A stretch of DNA of 64,000 bases from assembly GCA_963682175.1 (NCBI GenBank), contig OY821771.1, positions 36,166,201 to 36,230,200 on the forward strand, written 5' to 3'. The translations under genes and the position numbers were made by a program. This document shows, piece by piece, positions 48,701-60,199 of the stretch (the first letter of the stretch is position 1; every line of letters begins with the position of its first letter). Below the pieces are notes generated by a model. The model made no database searches, was not told the origin of the DNA, and saw only the letters and a program-made list of their open reading frames with translations. Source of the DNA: Triglochin maritima (lineage: Eukaryota > Streptophyta > Magnoliopsida > Alismatales > Juncaginaceae).

Positions 48701-48824
48701 TTGACTTCCACATGGATCTTTTCTATTAGATATATGTTGGTTTGTTTCCCGTGACGTGCCCCTGGTTGACCGTTGACAGTCTTTATTATTGTTTAAATTT
48801 TCCGCTGTTTTCCGGGACGTTACA
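48701..48824 (+). mobile_element. Truncated 5' LTR of the Ty3/gypsy element
   Basis: 124 bp match the last 124 bp of the 3' LTR (55181-55304) with only a few differences, ending GGGACGTTACA. The rest of the 5' LTR (about 1.77 kb) is missing, so the element lacks its own upstream promoter. Confidence 0.9.
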
Positions 48825-48827
48825 ATT

Positions 48828-48839
48828 TGGTATCAGAGC
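48828..48839 (+). other. Primer-binding site (initiator methionine tRNA)
   Basis: TGGTATCAGAGC, complementary to the 3' end of plant initiator tRNA-Met, lies 3 bp after the LTR end. Confidence 0.92.
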
Positions 48840-48950
48840 GTTGATTCTGGCGTACTTGTCCAAAGAAACCACCTTTGAGTTAGGATTTAGGTCTTAGAGG
48901 ATCGTGCATGCATATTTTATATTGATGATTGTCTTGTTTTCCTTTGGCTG

Positions 48951-49834
48951 ATGCCTCCTAGACGGGGGAAGGTCGTTGCCCATACTCGCGGTGAGAGTGA
49001 GACTGCGAGGGATGAGGCTTGGGAGGATGAGCGTCGGACGTTGTTCGATACGGTCGGACGTTTGACTGAGATGCTACAACAGCAGACAGCACAGACTGGG
49101 CAGACGGGGACTGGCGCTATGCATGACCGGTTTATGCGCCAGCATCCGCCTACCTTTCTGGGGCAGTATGACGCAGAGGCTGCGGAGGAGTGGATCGTTG
49201 TCCTCCAGAGGCGAGAGTGGGCCTGGCTACATATGTTTTGGGCGGTGCTGCGTCCAACTGGTGGATGTCCACATCTGCAGTGGTATTTGCGGACAGAGAT
49301 GATATAGCCAGGGAGGAGTTCGTTGGCGAGTTCAACGAGCAGTATTTTCCGCAGCATGTTCAGGATGCGAAGATGGAGGAGTTTCTGAGTCTTCAGCAAG
49401 GGGACATGACTTTGGCAGGCTACATCGGGAAGTTCAACGCCCTTGAGCGTTACTGTCCCGAGATGTATATTACACAAGAGCAGAGAGCTGGGAAGTTCGT
49501 CCGAGGGCTCCGGAAGCATTTGAGGATGAAGGTGCTGACGCGTATGCCGAGCACGTTAGCCGAGGCCGTGAAGAGTGCCATTGTTCTCGATCGTGACTAC
49601 AGAGAGAACTACCAGGATGAGAGGAGGCCATCAGGTAGGTTCTCTGGGCGGCCAGGAGGTCAGACTGGGGGGAATCCGGGCAAGAGGCCCCGATTTGAGG
49701 GAGCAGGAGCTGCAGTACCACGACCTGAGCCTTGTGGTAGTTGTGGGAGGTTTCACTCTGGGCCGTGTTTTCCCACTGGAGTTTGTCATGGTTGTGGCCA
49801 GCTGGGTCACTTTATTAGGAGTTGTCCGAGCTGA
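48951..49834 (+). pseudogene. gag: Ty3/gypsy gag (frameshifted)
   Basis: The N-terminal part (48951 to about 49200) reads 'MPPRRGKVVAHTRG' and 'FMRQHPPTFLGQYDAEAAEEW'. The rest is in another frame (about 49210-49834) with 'GLATYVLGGAASNWW', 'YFPQHVQDAKMEEFLSLQQG' and a zinc knuckle CHGCGQLGHFIRSC (CX2CX4HX4C). The usual 20-25 residues between 'EEW' and 'LATY' are shortened, so a small deletion near 49200-49215 caused the frameshift. A TGA at 49832-49834 then separates gag from the protease in a frame that would otherwise be continuous. Confidence 0.9.
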
Positions 49835-52800
49835 GGAGCTGGATCGAGCAGACCACCGGGTTTACCAGCACCAGGCAGAGGTGGAGGCGGAGGTAGACCA
49901 CCTGTTAGGCCACAGCAGGGACAGCGCACTGGCAGAGTTTACACCATCGAGGCAGAGGAGGCTCGTGATGGAGGCGCTGTTGTGGAAGGTACGCTTCTTG
50001 TCGCTGGTTCAGTAGCTAGGGTGCTATTTGATTGTGGCGCGACACACTCCTTCATCTCAGAGCGATTTGCGGGAGTGTTGGGCTGTACCCTTGCGATGTT
50101 GACTGCCACTTTGGAGGTCAGCACACCCCTGGGTCTGGTGGGCACTGTGGGGAGATTTGTCCCCAGCGCCACGATTGTTTCGGGAGATCAGGAGTTTCCG
50201 GCAGACCTGGTTTTGCTACCGATGGAGGACTTTGATGTCATACTTGGGATGGATTGGCTGTCCCAATATGATGTTCAAGTCTTGTGCCGTGAGAAGAAGA
50301 TTTTGATTCCGAGGAAGGGTTTGCCTGATATTCTGATTAGAGGGATCAGAAGCAGAGGAGGTCGCATTATTGTATCTGCCGTAAGAGCTCAGAGGCTGTT
50401 GCAGCAGGGTTGTGCAGCATTTTTAGCGACACTTGTGGTTGCGGAGGCAGAGTCTCAGAGGCTAGAGGACATTGAGGTGGTGCAGGAGTTTGCGGATGTT
50501 TTTCCAGCGGAGATTCCAGGTTTACCACCACACCGGGAGTTGGAGTTCGGCATAGAGCTGGTAGCTGGCACTACACCACAGTCGAAGGCTCCATACCGGA
50601 TGACACCTGCTGAGTTGACAAAGTTGAAGAAGCATTTGCAGGAGTTGATGGACTCTAGATTTATCAGGCCGAGTGTCTCGCTTTGGGGTGCACCAGTTTT
50701 GTTTGTGAAGAAGAAGTACGGATCCTTGAGGATGTGCATAGACTACAGGATGCTGAACCAGGTGACGGTGAAGAATAGGTATCCCTTACCTAGGATCGAG
50801 GACCTCTTTGACCAGCTGCAGTCAGCGAAGGTTTTCTCGAAGATTGACCTGCGTTCAGGATATCACCAGTTGAGGATTCAAGATGAGGACATCCAGAAGA
50901 CAGCTTTCAGGACGAGATATGGACACTATGAGTTCTTGGTGATGCCATTTGGATTGACGAATGCTCCGGCAACGTTCATGGATCTGATGCACCGGACATT
51001 CAGGCAGTATATTGATATATTTGTGATTGTCTTCGTGGATGACATTTTGATCTATTCACCAGATGTGGAGCAGCACAGAGAGCATCTGAGGATTGTACTC
51101 AGCATCTTGAGGGCTCAGCAGTTATATGCTAAGTTCTCAAAGTGCGAGTTTTGGTTCGACAGAGTGGCATTCCTCAGACACATTGTATCGGCAGAAGGGA
51201 TATCAGTGGATCCGGCGAAGGTAGAGGCAGTGACACAGTGGAGGACCCCTACGAGCGTGACGGAGATTAGGAGCTTTGTTGGACTGACGGGTTATTACCG
51301 TCGCTTCATCAAAGACTTCTCGAGATTGGCAGCACCACTGACGGCTCTGACGCAGAAGGGAGTCACCTTTGTATGGTCCCATAAGTGCGAGGACAGCTTT
51401 CAGGAGCTGAAGAGACTGTTGACCACAACACCAGTATTGTCATTGCCGAGTGGCACGGGTGGATTCGTGATTTGTAGCGACGCTTCAGGTGTTGGCTTAG
51501 GATGTGTACTTATGCAGCACGGGAGGGTGATCGCGTACGCATCCAGACAGCTGAAGGTCCATGAGAGGAATTACCCGACACATGATTTGGAGTTAGCAGC
51601 AGTGGTTCACGCACTGAAGACCTGGAGACACTATCTTTATGGCGAGCAGTTTGAGGTGTTTACATATCATCAGAGTCTGAAGTACCTGTTCTCGCAGAAG
51701 GAGCTGAACATGAGGCAGCGCAGATGGCTTGAGTTCATTAAGGACTACGATTTCACTATCTCTTACCATCCGGGGAAGGCGAACACAGTTGCAGACGCTT
51801 TGAGCCGGAAGGTGGAGGTATCAGTAGCAGGCCTATGCATTCAGGAGTGGCGACTACTGGATTCTTTAGCAGAGTGGAGACCATTTGCAGATAGCTCTGA
51901 GGGTGCAGTGATTGAAGGATTGAGAGTAGAGCCTCAGACAGTATCAGCAGTGATTCATGCTCAGACTACAGATGAAGAGTTGAGCAGTTTGTTACAGTTA
52001 GCTGCTAGAGATGAGTCGGACTTCGGAGTTGGAGTTGATGGAGGTCTGAGATTCAGAGACCGTATCTGGGTGCCGAAGACAGATGACCTGAGACATGATA
52101 TCATGGAGGAGGCACACAGATCGAGATATTTCATTCATCCAGGGAGCACCAAGATGTACAAAGATCTGCATCGGAACTTCTGGTGGCGAGGTATGAAGAA
52201 GGACGTTGCAGACTTTGTGTCGAGGTGTTTGGTCTGTCAGCAGGTGAAGATCGAGCACCAGAGACCAGCGGGGCAGATGTAGAGGATTGAGTTGCCCGAG
52301 TGGAAGTGGGAGCACGTGACGATGAATTTTGTTACGGGGCTGCCGAAGACACGGAGATTCCATGATGCGATTTGGGTTATAGTCGATCGACTGACCAAGT
52401 CGGCGCATTTCTTAGCTATTAAGACCACTCTTGCTCTGGAGGGTCTAGCTAAGTTATATATTGATGAGATTGTCAGACTTCATGGTGTACCAGTCAGTAT
52501 CATTTCAGATAGAGATCCCAGATTTACTTCGCGATTTTGGGAGAGTCTACACAGAGCACTGGGGACACGCCTGAAGTTTAGCACAACTTTCCACCCACAG
52601 ACAGATGGCCAGTCAGAGCGGACGATACAGACATTGGAGGACATGCTGAGAGCGTGTACACTCGACTGGGCCGGGCATTGGGATGAACACTTGTCGTTGA
52701 TAGAGTTTGCCTACAATAACAGCTACCACTCGAGTATTGGGATGACACCATATGAGGCATTATACGGGAGACCGTGTAGATCGCCGGTATGCTGGAGTGA

Positions 52801-53362
52801 TGTGGGCGAGAGACAGCTAGTTGGACCTGACATTATCCAGTTATATTCAGAGAAGGTCGACGTGATTCGGAGACGACTAGCTACAGCACAGAGCAGGCAG
52901 AAGAGTTATGCTGATACGCGGAGGCGTGAGCTGACTTTTGATGTAGGAGATCATGTCTTCCTGAAGATCTCACCGTCCAGATGGGTGATGAGATTCGGGA
53001 AGAAAGGGAAGCTAAGTCCGAGGTATGTCGGACCTTTTGAGATATTGGATCGGGTCGGTGAGGTGGCATATAGGATTGCTTTACCGCCACAGTTCGCAGG
53101 ACTTCACAACGTCTTCCATGTTTCTATGCTGAGGAAGTACGTAGCCGATCCAGCTCATGTGATTGAGATATCAGTACCGAAGATCCAGCAGGATTTGTCA
53201 TTAGATGAGAGACCAGTTGAGATTGTGGATCAGATGGTACATCAGCTCAGGAGGAGAGCGATTCCGATGGTGAAGGTCAGGTGACAGCATCACAGTGTCA
53301 GAGAGGCTACCTGGGAGATCGAAGAGGATGTCAGGAGACAGTATCCAGAGTTGTTCTGGTAA
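49835..53362 (+). pseudogene. pol: Ty3/gypsy pol: protease, RT, RNase H, integrase (Tekay/Del-like)
   Basis: All domains are in one frame, in the Ty3 order. The protease has 'FDCGATHSF' (about 50027), where Cys replaces the usual Ser or Thr after the catalytic Asp. Reverse transcriptase has '[11 protein letters not shown]' (about 50740) and 'FVDDILIY' (about 51033). RNase H starts at '[10 protein letters not shown]' (about 51475), with '[10 protein letters not shown]' in place of the normal 'TDHKSLKY'. The integrase zinc finger (His-His-Cys-Cys, 52117-52245) is cut off from its core by a TAG at 52280-52282. The core (52292 on) has Asp32, Asp73 and Glu109 counted from 52292, a D,D(35)E layout. 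The C-terminal chromodomain-like part is interrupted by a TGA at 53282 where Trp is expected. Nonfunctional, but little diverged. Confidence 0.93.
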
Positions 53363-53398
53363 GTCTGTTGTTTCGAATTTCGCGGACGAAATTCCTTT

Positions 53399-53411
53399 AA
53401 GGAGGGTAGAT
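53399..53411 (+). other. Polypurine tract
   Basis: AAGGAGGGTAGAT immediately precedes the TGTAATAACC start of the 3' LTR; the expected plus-strand primer site. Confidence 0.8.
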
Positions 53412-55304
53412 TGTAATAACCTAATCTAAACACCTTAATTAAACTAAACTAAACCTAATTAATCTTAATTAAGCTTGCTACAGTCAAGCATGAGGTGGAG
53501 AGTGAGGTGGAGGTTGGATAAGATTTGTTTTTTCCCTATAAATAGAGGTGTTAGGCTTTAACTAAAACGTTTCTTCATTGTTTGGATTATCAGAGAGTGA
53601 GAGAGGCAACTTCTTTGGAGAAGAAGAAGGAGAGAAGAAGTAAAGAAGAAGAAGAAGAGGAGAAGAAGTGGGTTGGGTTTGCCAAAGCTTGGGAGACTTC
53701 CACGAACGTCAAAAAGGTATGCCAAGTCTTCAATATAACTCACTTTAGCTTTGTGAGTGTTGGGGATCGACGTTGGTGTCGAATTCCCCGTCGGATTTCA
53801 ACCTGATCATAGGTTGAAGACGACGATCGGTCGACCGGTGCCTGTGGGCAGTCGACCGATCCTATTATTATATTGATTTGTACCCGCGAACGGTCGAACG
53901 ATGTCTATGGACGGTCGACCGTTATGCCAAATTCGTGTGAGAAAATGGGTGATACTGTTATCGGTCGAACGGGACCACTTAGCCGGTCGACCGAAAAACA
54001 ATGAGAATGGGTCGGTTGGGGATTTTGACTTATTAAACGGTTGAACGTCCTTAACCTTGTTCGACCGATCTATTCGATACTAAGTCGGTTGGGAGCTTTG
54101 ACCATCAAAACGGTCGACCGCTCTTTAACCTTCGGTCGACCGACTGAGATTTTTTAATTAAGCGGTAGAGTGCCTGTGATGATTCGGTCGAACTGTATCT
54201 CAGTTCCGGTCGACCGAATACCACTTAGGCAAATTGCTGAAACCCCTGTTATCGGTTGAACGACCCCTTGGTTCGACCGGTCGGATATATATATTATATA
54301 AATTGGTATATCGTAGACCATCCAAACGGTCGACCGCTAGATGACTTTTGTTCGACCGATTGGTCGGTAATTCGGTTGGCGTGGTTCGACCGGATGCTAT
54401 TGTTTGTACAGTACCGAGTACTGTGTGGAGGACCGGTCGACCAGTGTGCTTGTAGCGGTCGACCGATCTGGCGCAGGTTGGTGGATTTATCCACACGCGA
54501 TCCGTTGAGTATAGGTCGACTACCGGCTCCAAGGCGACGGTCGATTACCGGCCTTGAGAGCGACGGATTTCACCTTCGACGAAGGCGTATTATTGTATTA
54601 CTGTTGCCTGTCTTACCGAGCGGAATGTGAGGGATGTGTGCCATAAACCTTGGGCAGTTTGCGAGGGTTTAGCGGTAGGCCGAGGATGTTCCGGCAGGGT
54701 GCGCGTCTGACGGCTCTTGGGGTAGCAGCTGCTGTCGTCTGACCCGAGTTGTGTATTCGGCGGGCTGACTCGCTCCTGGGGTGGCGGCGTGTGTCGGGGG
54801 TTCCTTCCTGCACTTTTGGGGAGCATTGGTGTCGACTGACCCTTGTGAGGCAGTGGTGGACTGACTTGACCCTAGTGGCAGGAGTGGTTCAGTGCCGCGG
54901 AGGCGGTGAGGGCATTATTGTGGGCCCGAGGTGGATGATCATGTGCACTGCATTGCATTGTCTTTAATTTCCTTTTTGTATTTTAGGAGGTTTGGTATAT
55001 GGGGTTCCTGCAGGGAACTCAGGCATGTTTGTTTGTTAAATTTCAGGTAGCGAGTAGCATTAGAGTCAGGTGGTGACCGAGGAGGGTGCCCCCGGGATCT
55101 GATCCTGTAGTTTATCTTCTTCTTTTGAGGTGATTACATGTTGTATAACTTTTGTTTGTAATCACAGTCAGTCTGTATATTTGACTTCCACGTGGATCTT
55201 TTCTATTATATATATGTTGGTTTGTTTCCCGTGACGTGCCCCTGGTTGACCGTTGACGGTCTTTATTATTGTTTAAATTTTCCGCTGTTTTCGGGAACGT
55301 TACA
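53412..55304 (+). mobile_element. 3' LTR of the Ty3/gypsy element
   Basis: 1,893 bp from TGTAATAACC to AACGTTACA (TG...CA). It has a TATA-like CCCTATAAATAGAGG at about 53535, a GAAGAAGAAG-rich leader (53620-53665) and a field of GGTCGACC words between 53828 and 54560. Its last 124 bp equal the truncated 5' LTR. No flanking repeat can be checked because the left side is deleted. Confidence 0.92.
53828..54560. repeat. Interspersed CGGTCGACCG words in the 3' LTR
   Basis: About twenty copies of CGGTCGACCG or variants (GGTCGAACG, GTTCGACCG, AGTCGACCG), irregularly 15-80 bp apart. Same word and style as the solo LTR at 38.1-38.5 kb. Confidence 0.85.
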
Positions 55305-56400
55305 CCATGAGTTCATGTAAGTAAATATTTAGACGATTCAAATATTCTTAAGAATTCATGTAAATCACGTTTTTACCAACACTTCATTTTTTAGATTCCA
55401 TGTTATTTGCATGTAAAAATTCTCCATTCAACATAGCTACGAATGCACGATAGATGCTAATATATGTATGCCTTCCACTTAAATTGTATTGCCTTTTAAA
55501 ATAGTGTTCTAAATGGAGTTTCAGGACATGTTTACATATGTTTGTATATTAATTATGGCGGTGTACAAATTAATAAATTGCTTATCCTAGACCTTACATC
55601 TATGAGGTAATTAATCATGCAATTTCTTGATCTCGTGTAGTGGAAGAAGAAGCTTATGAGGAGACTGAATAAAAGAGACGAAAGATGAGACAACGATCTA
55701 AGTAGAGACAAATAAACATAGATCTTCCTGTCTGTGTGTATCCTTTTCTCTAAGTCCCGTGTGGACTTGTAACATAGAGTGTCGTTTTGACTTTTGTTAT
55801 GCTTCGGTTCGATTGATATATTTGACATGTTGATCGTTGTTTGTATTTTTGATAATGGTAGATCTTCATTACTTAAAAGTACTAGATCGTGACCCACGAT
55901 CCAGTAGTCCTAGTAAAACATAAGTTTTGGGACAGGATAGAAACATTTGATTGAAGAGATGCATAAACTTTGAAGTGAAATTATCTTGACAACATTGTTA
56001 AATGCAAAAGTCAAATTTATCTGTGTGCTCTCAATAAATAAAGTTCATTGAGATTGGAGGTCAGATTTGTAAATGTCATCGACCCGAAGGGAAGAGTCGA
56101 AAAAGGTATGAATAACGTCATTAGAGTTGTTGGATGACGGCGCTTGCAAAACTGTAATTCAAGTTTCTTAAAAAATGTTTTGTTTTTATTCATATAAACT
56201 TTAACTTGAGCATGAAATGATGCTAGCAAGTTTATTATTTTAAACAAAAAGATTTTGCCCTACGACAAAATAGAACAAAAAATATAATTTGATCGATCTA
56301 TTAGTAAAACAAACATCAAAGGAAGGGTAAAAAAAATCATTTGGTTCTTAATGTGTCAGTATTATTGTCTTTCTTGTAACATAAAATTAAATAAATGCAA
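55305..56400. other. Spacer without a recognised gene
   Basis: AT-rich flank of the retrotransposon; short frames only. Confidence 0.45.
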
Positions 56401-56401
56401 A

Positions 56402-57189
56402 CTACTTCAGAATAAATATGCCTTTCCTCTTTCTCTTGCCTTTGGAAGTGTCGCTAATTTCACGATCGTATTGTTCAGACTTAACGGTCATCACTTGCAC
56501 TCACCTACAACAACGAAAACATTACAAACACATATATTGCCAATTGAGGTTAGTTTAGTTGGTATATATATATGTAGATCAAGATTCCAGACTTAGCATA
56601 GCGAGTTAGATGTTTAGATTTTGTTAAAAAAATATAAATGTTTTCAAAAAGACATAAAAATAATGAATTTGTACTGCCAAAATAATAATTGGTTCTTAAC
56701 AAAACTATACCATGCAAGCAATGCAACAGTAACTAAAAGCTGTGGAAGGTAGGAGTGCCCTGCAAGCTAAACACATAGGAAACATATGTCTGCTACTGGT
56801 GCCTCTCCACGGGTGCAGATGAACAACGTCGTTGTTGTGGCAATTGTATCTCTGTATCGAAAGAAATTAAAGAAATTTGGTTGTTAAATTTAAGATTCAG
56901 AATAAACCAAGTCATAAAGATGAATGTGCCCAAACACCGGAATCATGTTGCAGTTTATGCCGAGTTCCTGTATTTCTGAAACTCTAACGACGAGATTTTT
57001 GCGTAGATGCCAAATCTGCAATGAGTCGTGGAATGTGTGGGAATACTCATCGCATAAGTGACACATTGCCTGGTCGCAACGGATGCAGTAAAAAACTCTC
57101 TTGCTTTTGTGTTCTTGCCATTTTGTGGAGAAAACGGAGCTCAGGGAGAGTAAGGAATGCAACCAAGACGGAAAGCTTCCACCGGACAT
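56402..57189 (-). pseudogene. Divergent PLATZ-like gene (three candidate exons)
   Basis: On the minus strand, exon 57189-56938 reads 'PSWLHSLLSL', 'FYCIRCDQAMCHLCDEYSHTFH', 'LQIW' and 'NLVVRVSEIQ', following the plant PLATZ pattern (WL..LL, C..C....C..C...H..H, QIRR, VVRV.dI). A 86-nt intron (donor CCG|GTGTTT, acceptor ATACAG|AGATAC) links it in frame to exon 56851-56705 with 'FPMCLACRALL' and 'YCCIACMV', the C-terminal zinc motif (C..C.R.L...FCS..CK). A third piece (56504-56402) has the basic tail 'KGKRKRKGI', but its open frame does not join cleanly. PLATZ proteins bind A/T-rich DNA through zinc and repress transcription. The first zinc ligand Cys is replaced by Trp and QIRR by QIWH, so the gene is probably degenerate. 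Without exon 3 the product is 132 aa, shorter than usual. Confidence 0.6.
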
Positions 57190-57199
57190 TATTCTGTAA

Positions 57200-57890
57200 A
57201 GAATTCGGATGTGACATCAAATTAATTGCAAGAGAAAATAATGATGGAATAAAATGAACAAGCTAATGAGATTTACATGTAGTTTGTTTAAAGATTTCAC
57301 AAAGCAGAATTTTGAGACAACAAAACTACGATGTTTGGCAAAAGAACGTGAGCCAACATAATCGTAGGATTTGAACCAATGAGAGATCGAATTTAATAGT
57401 ACGATCATGAAATGCAATTGTGTCAAATGTTTTCTTGGAAGTAAATTGATGAGAAGAAAAACAAATTCTACAATCAAACCGGTAATCGAACGGATTCAAA
57501 TGAAGCAATCCAAATAAAATACTCACAAAAACTACAGTACGAAATACGAAGGAAAATAGAGATGAAACATCGAAGTCTAAATTATGACAAACTACAATAA
57601 CCCAAGTCATGAGCTTGCATTGCAAACAATTCAAATTACAATTACCAGTCAATTATAAAGAAAGTAAAATATTCAAAAGAAGGTGTTACAACAGTGGGAT
57701 GTAACGTGGATGTACAGTAATCATAAGACATTTTCTTATGGACGTAACGTGTGGTATTTTCAGTGCATCATCTATCGGTAGACAAGGTATTATTAAGTTT
57801 GCTAAAATATATAGCTACACTGTTAAGTACTTAAATTATTAGTTTATTTTCATTAAAAAAGTGAACCTCAGACGTTTCTCCTAGTATCAA
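57200..57890. other. Upstream region of the PLATZ-like gene
   Basis: AT-rich; no further exon identified. A TTCTTTACAG acceptor-like site lies just before the ATG at 57189, so an undetected upstream exon is possible. Confidence 0.4.
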
Positions 57891-58149
57891 AAAAGTTGGG
57901 GTTTTTTGCTACTATACACCCCGTAAGTGTCCAAATTGGCCATATGCACCTGTTTTTTCGACATTAACGCATATACATCTGGTGAGCATCCTATTTGCGC
58001 AAATGCACCTGGGCCGTTCGTGGGCCCCATGCCAGAGAGACGACGTGAATGGGCCGTTAACGGCCGTCCGAATCGGTTTGTGATCCGTTTGGTAGGACGT
58101 GTGATTTGAGATTGACTGTAGCCAAATAAATTTTACTAAGACTAATCTA

Positions 58150-58500
58150 AGACCATGACGAAACCATTACGGTGCTGGAATCACTCTGCATCGAATCACT
58201 CTGGATCGACTCTGACATCACTCTGGATCGTCTATGGAATCGCTCTGTATCGACTCTGGAATCGTTCTGGATCGTCTCTGGAATCGTTCCGGATCGTCTT
58301 TGGAACCAATCTGGATCGACTCTAGACAATCTGGATCGGCTCTGGAATCACTCTGGATCGTCTATGGAATCGCTCTGTATCGACTCTGGAATCGTTCTGG
58401 ATCGTCTCCGGAATCGTTCTGGATTGTCTCTGGAATCAATCTGGATCGACTTTGGAATCAATCTGGATCGGCTCTGGAATTACTCCGGATCAGTGACTGT
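58150..58500. repeat. CTGGATCG minisatellite in the left terminal repeat
   Basis: Units of about 18-20 bp, 'CTCTGGATCGTCTCTGGAAT', repeated some 15 times. The inverted counterpart lies at 61250-61425. Related, more decayed words ('TCCAGAGTCAATCCAG') fill 59340-60200 inside the element. Frames open through it are by-products. Confidence 0.85.
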
Positions 58501-58773
58501 AGTCCCACGGACACGTATGTGACCTGGTCGTTCGACCCTGGAATGACTCTGGAATGACGTGTCACACGTCAGACTCCACTAGGCAAATACGTGTCCACAA
58601 AAGGGGGTTGATCTGGCAATTCCTTCGTAAGTTGAAGCGCAAAGGTTCCCGTGATCAGAGGGTAACGACTGTTGAACATCGAGATTAGGACTTACCATCA
58701 ATACGTGAGAAGACGTATCGCAAATGAATTTGTATGCGAAAAGACTTGTCCGTATCTGAAAGAGATAAAGTTT

Positions 58774-58782
58774 CTATATAAG
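58774..58782 (+). promoter_or_regulatory. TATA box of the small MULE gene
   Basis: CTATATAAG lies about 54 bp before the ATG at 58836, the normal distance for a plant TATA box with a short leader. Confidence 0.6.
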
Positions 58783-58835
58783 TCATACAATTGTTTAGAG
58801 ACGGACATGTTATGAAGCAAAAAACGTGAGTCCAG

Positions 58836-59174
58836 ATGAGTAAAGAGTCAATACAGAGTAATTCCGGAGGCTATCCTAAGTGTGTAGAAAATGAACATCG
58901 CCAACGATGTAAGGAGTTGCAGGCTGTGGAGACGGCCATAATGCTATGCCGGTGGAGAATGACGAACTGCATGGATGACTGGAATAGAGCCATGTGCACT
59001 GGAAACCCGGACACACACAAGACAACCGATCTAGCCCTTGAAGAACCTTTCTTAGAATTGAAGGACCTCGAGGAGAAGCGACGACGGTTGGTAGAGGAAT
59101 TAATGTCAAATTTTATCCCCGCTCTTTTGAATCTTCATCTGATTAGGACCTGTAGGAGTTTTGTTGTGTCTTGA
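58836..59174 (+). CDS. Unrecognised 112-aa protein encoded inside a MULE
   Basis: An intact 112-codon frame starts with ATG at 58836 and ends TGA at 59174. A TATA box stands upstream and an AATAAA poly(A) signal at 59205, 31 bp after the stop, so it has the outline of a complete gene. The protein is charged and probably helical. One helix covers about residues 18-50 ('CKELQAVETAIMLCRWRMTNC'), and a second, coiled-coil-like one, about 66-95 ('LELKDLEEKRRRLVEEL'). No signal peptide or membrane segment is visible. I recognise no family. Its place inside the left terminal repeat, facing the transposase relic, is that of mudrB in maize MuDR, but I see no sequence resemblance I can claim. Alternatives: a captured host gene fragment or chance ORF. 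Confidence 0.55.
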   Translation: MSKESIQSNSGGYPKCVENEHRQRCKELQAVETAIMLCRWRMTNCMDDWNRAMCTGNPDTHKTTDLALEEPFLELKDLEEKRRRLVEELMSNFIPALLNLHLIRTCRSFVVS

Positions 59175-59204
59175 CGTGTACTTTCCCTTTCAGATTCGCT
59201 TCGT

Positions 59205-59210
59205 AATAAA
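59205..59210 (+). terminator. Poly(A) signal of the small MULE gene
   Basis: AATAAA 31 bp after the stop codon at 59174. Confidence 0.5.
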
Positions 59211-60199
59211 ATTGTGGGCGTCATTTTAAACTTTAGATGTCTTTCCCTTTGCTCATTGTTTTTTGGGTTTCATGTTTTTTTGTTAAATTGCAAACTGATT
59301 TATGTGAGTCCATACTGGTGGTCTTGAAACGAGACTAAATCTAGAGGTAATCCAGCGTGATGCCAGAATGAATCCATAAATAAATCCATAGTCATTACAG
59401 ACGGAGACCATGGGTAGACGACTGTCGAAATTTAGTCCAGAGTCAATCCAGACTCGATCGACAGCTATTCCAACGTTAATCCAGCGTCATGAATCCATAA
59501 TGTATCCATACTCATTCCAGAAAGTAGGCCTAATGTAGTCCAGAGTCAATCCAGATTCAATGCAGAAGTAATCCTGCGTCATTCAATAAAATTAATCCAT
59601 AATCTATCCAGAGTCATTCCAGGTGGAGACCAGGGTTGACCAAGAGTCGACATTTAGTCCAGAGTATTTCCAGAGTCAAACCACAATGTCTCAAACGGTA
59701 ATCCAACATCATCACAGAATGAATCCATGCACTAAGGACCACTTAAGCATGTTCACTGTTTAGTTTGTCGTTAAACTAAAGGTTTAGTTTTTTTAGGTTT
59801 TGCTCAACAGTAATTCAATTAATGAATGACCTAAATAGATCTTCTTAACGTCAAGTTGGTTTTGTGCAAAAAATTCCATTATTCTGCGGATTAAGCATTA
59901 GGACTTATGGCCTGACAATTGTATTGCATTTGGTCAAAATCTCATGATATTCTTTTTCATTTCTTCTTAAGGGGTGAAAACATATATGGCAAATCGTGAT
60001 TTGAGAATACGTGATAAAATACAAATGTACAAGATAGTGGATCGTGTATTTATCAAACTAAATAATCTATTTTATAAATGTAATCCCAGTATCGATCCAA
60101 AGTGATCACAGAGTCGATCCGGAGTGATTCCAGCATCGATCCAGAGTTATCCCAGAGTCGTTCCATAAATTCCCAGCATCTATCCAGAGTGATCCAGCG

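Noticed and set aside
49575..50015. 146-codon open frame overlapping gag
   Set aside because: Shadow of the gag-protease frame; the zinc knuckle and protease motifs are in the other frame.
57366..57377. GGATTTGAACC, like the B box of a tRNA gene on the minus strand
   Set aside because: No acceptor stem, A box or anticodon arm could be built around it.
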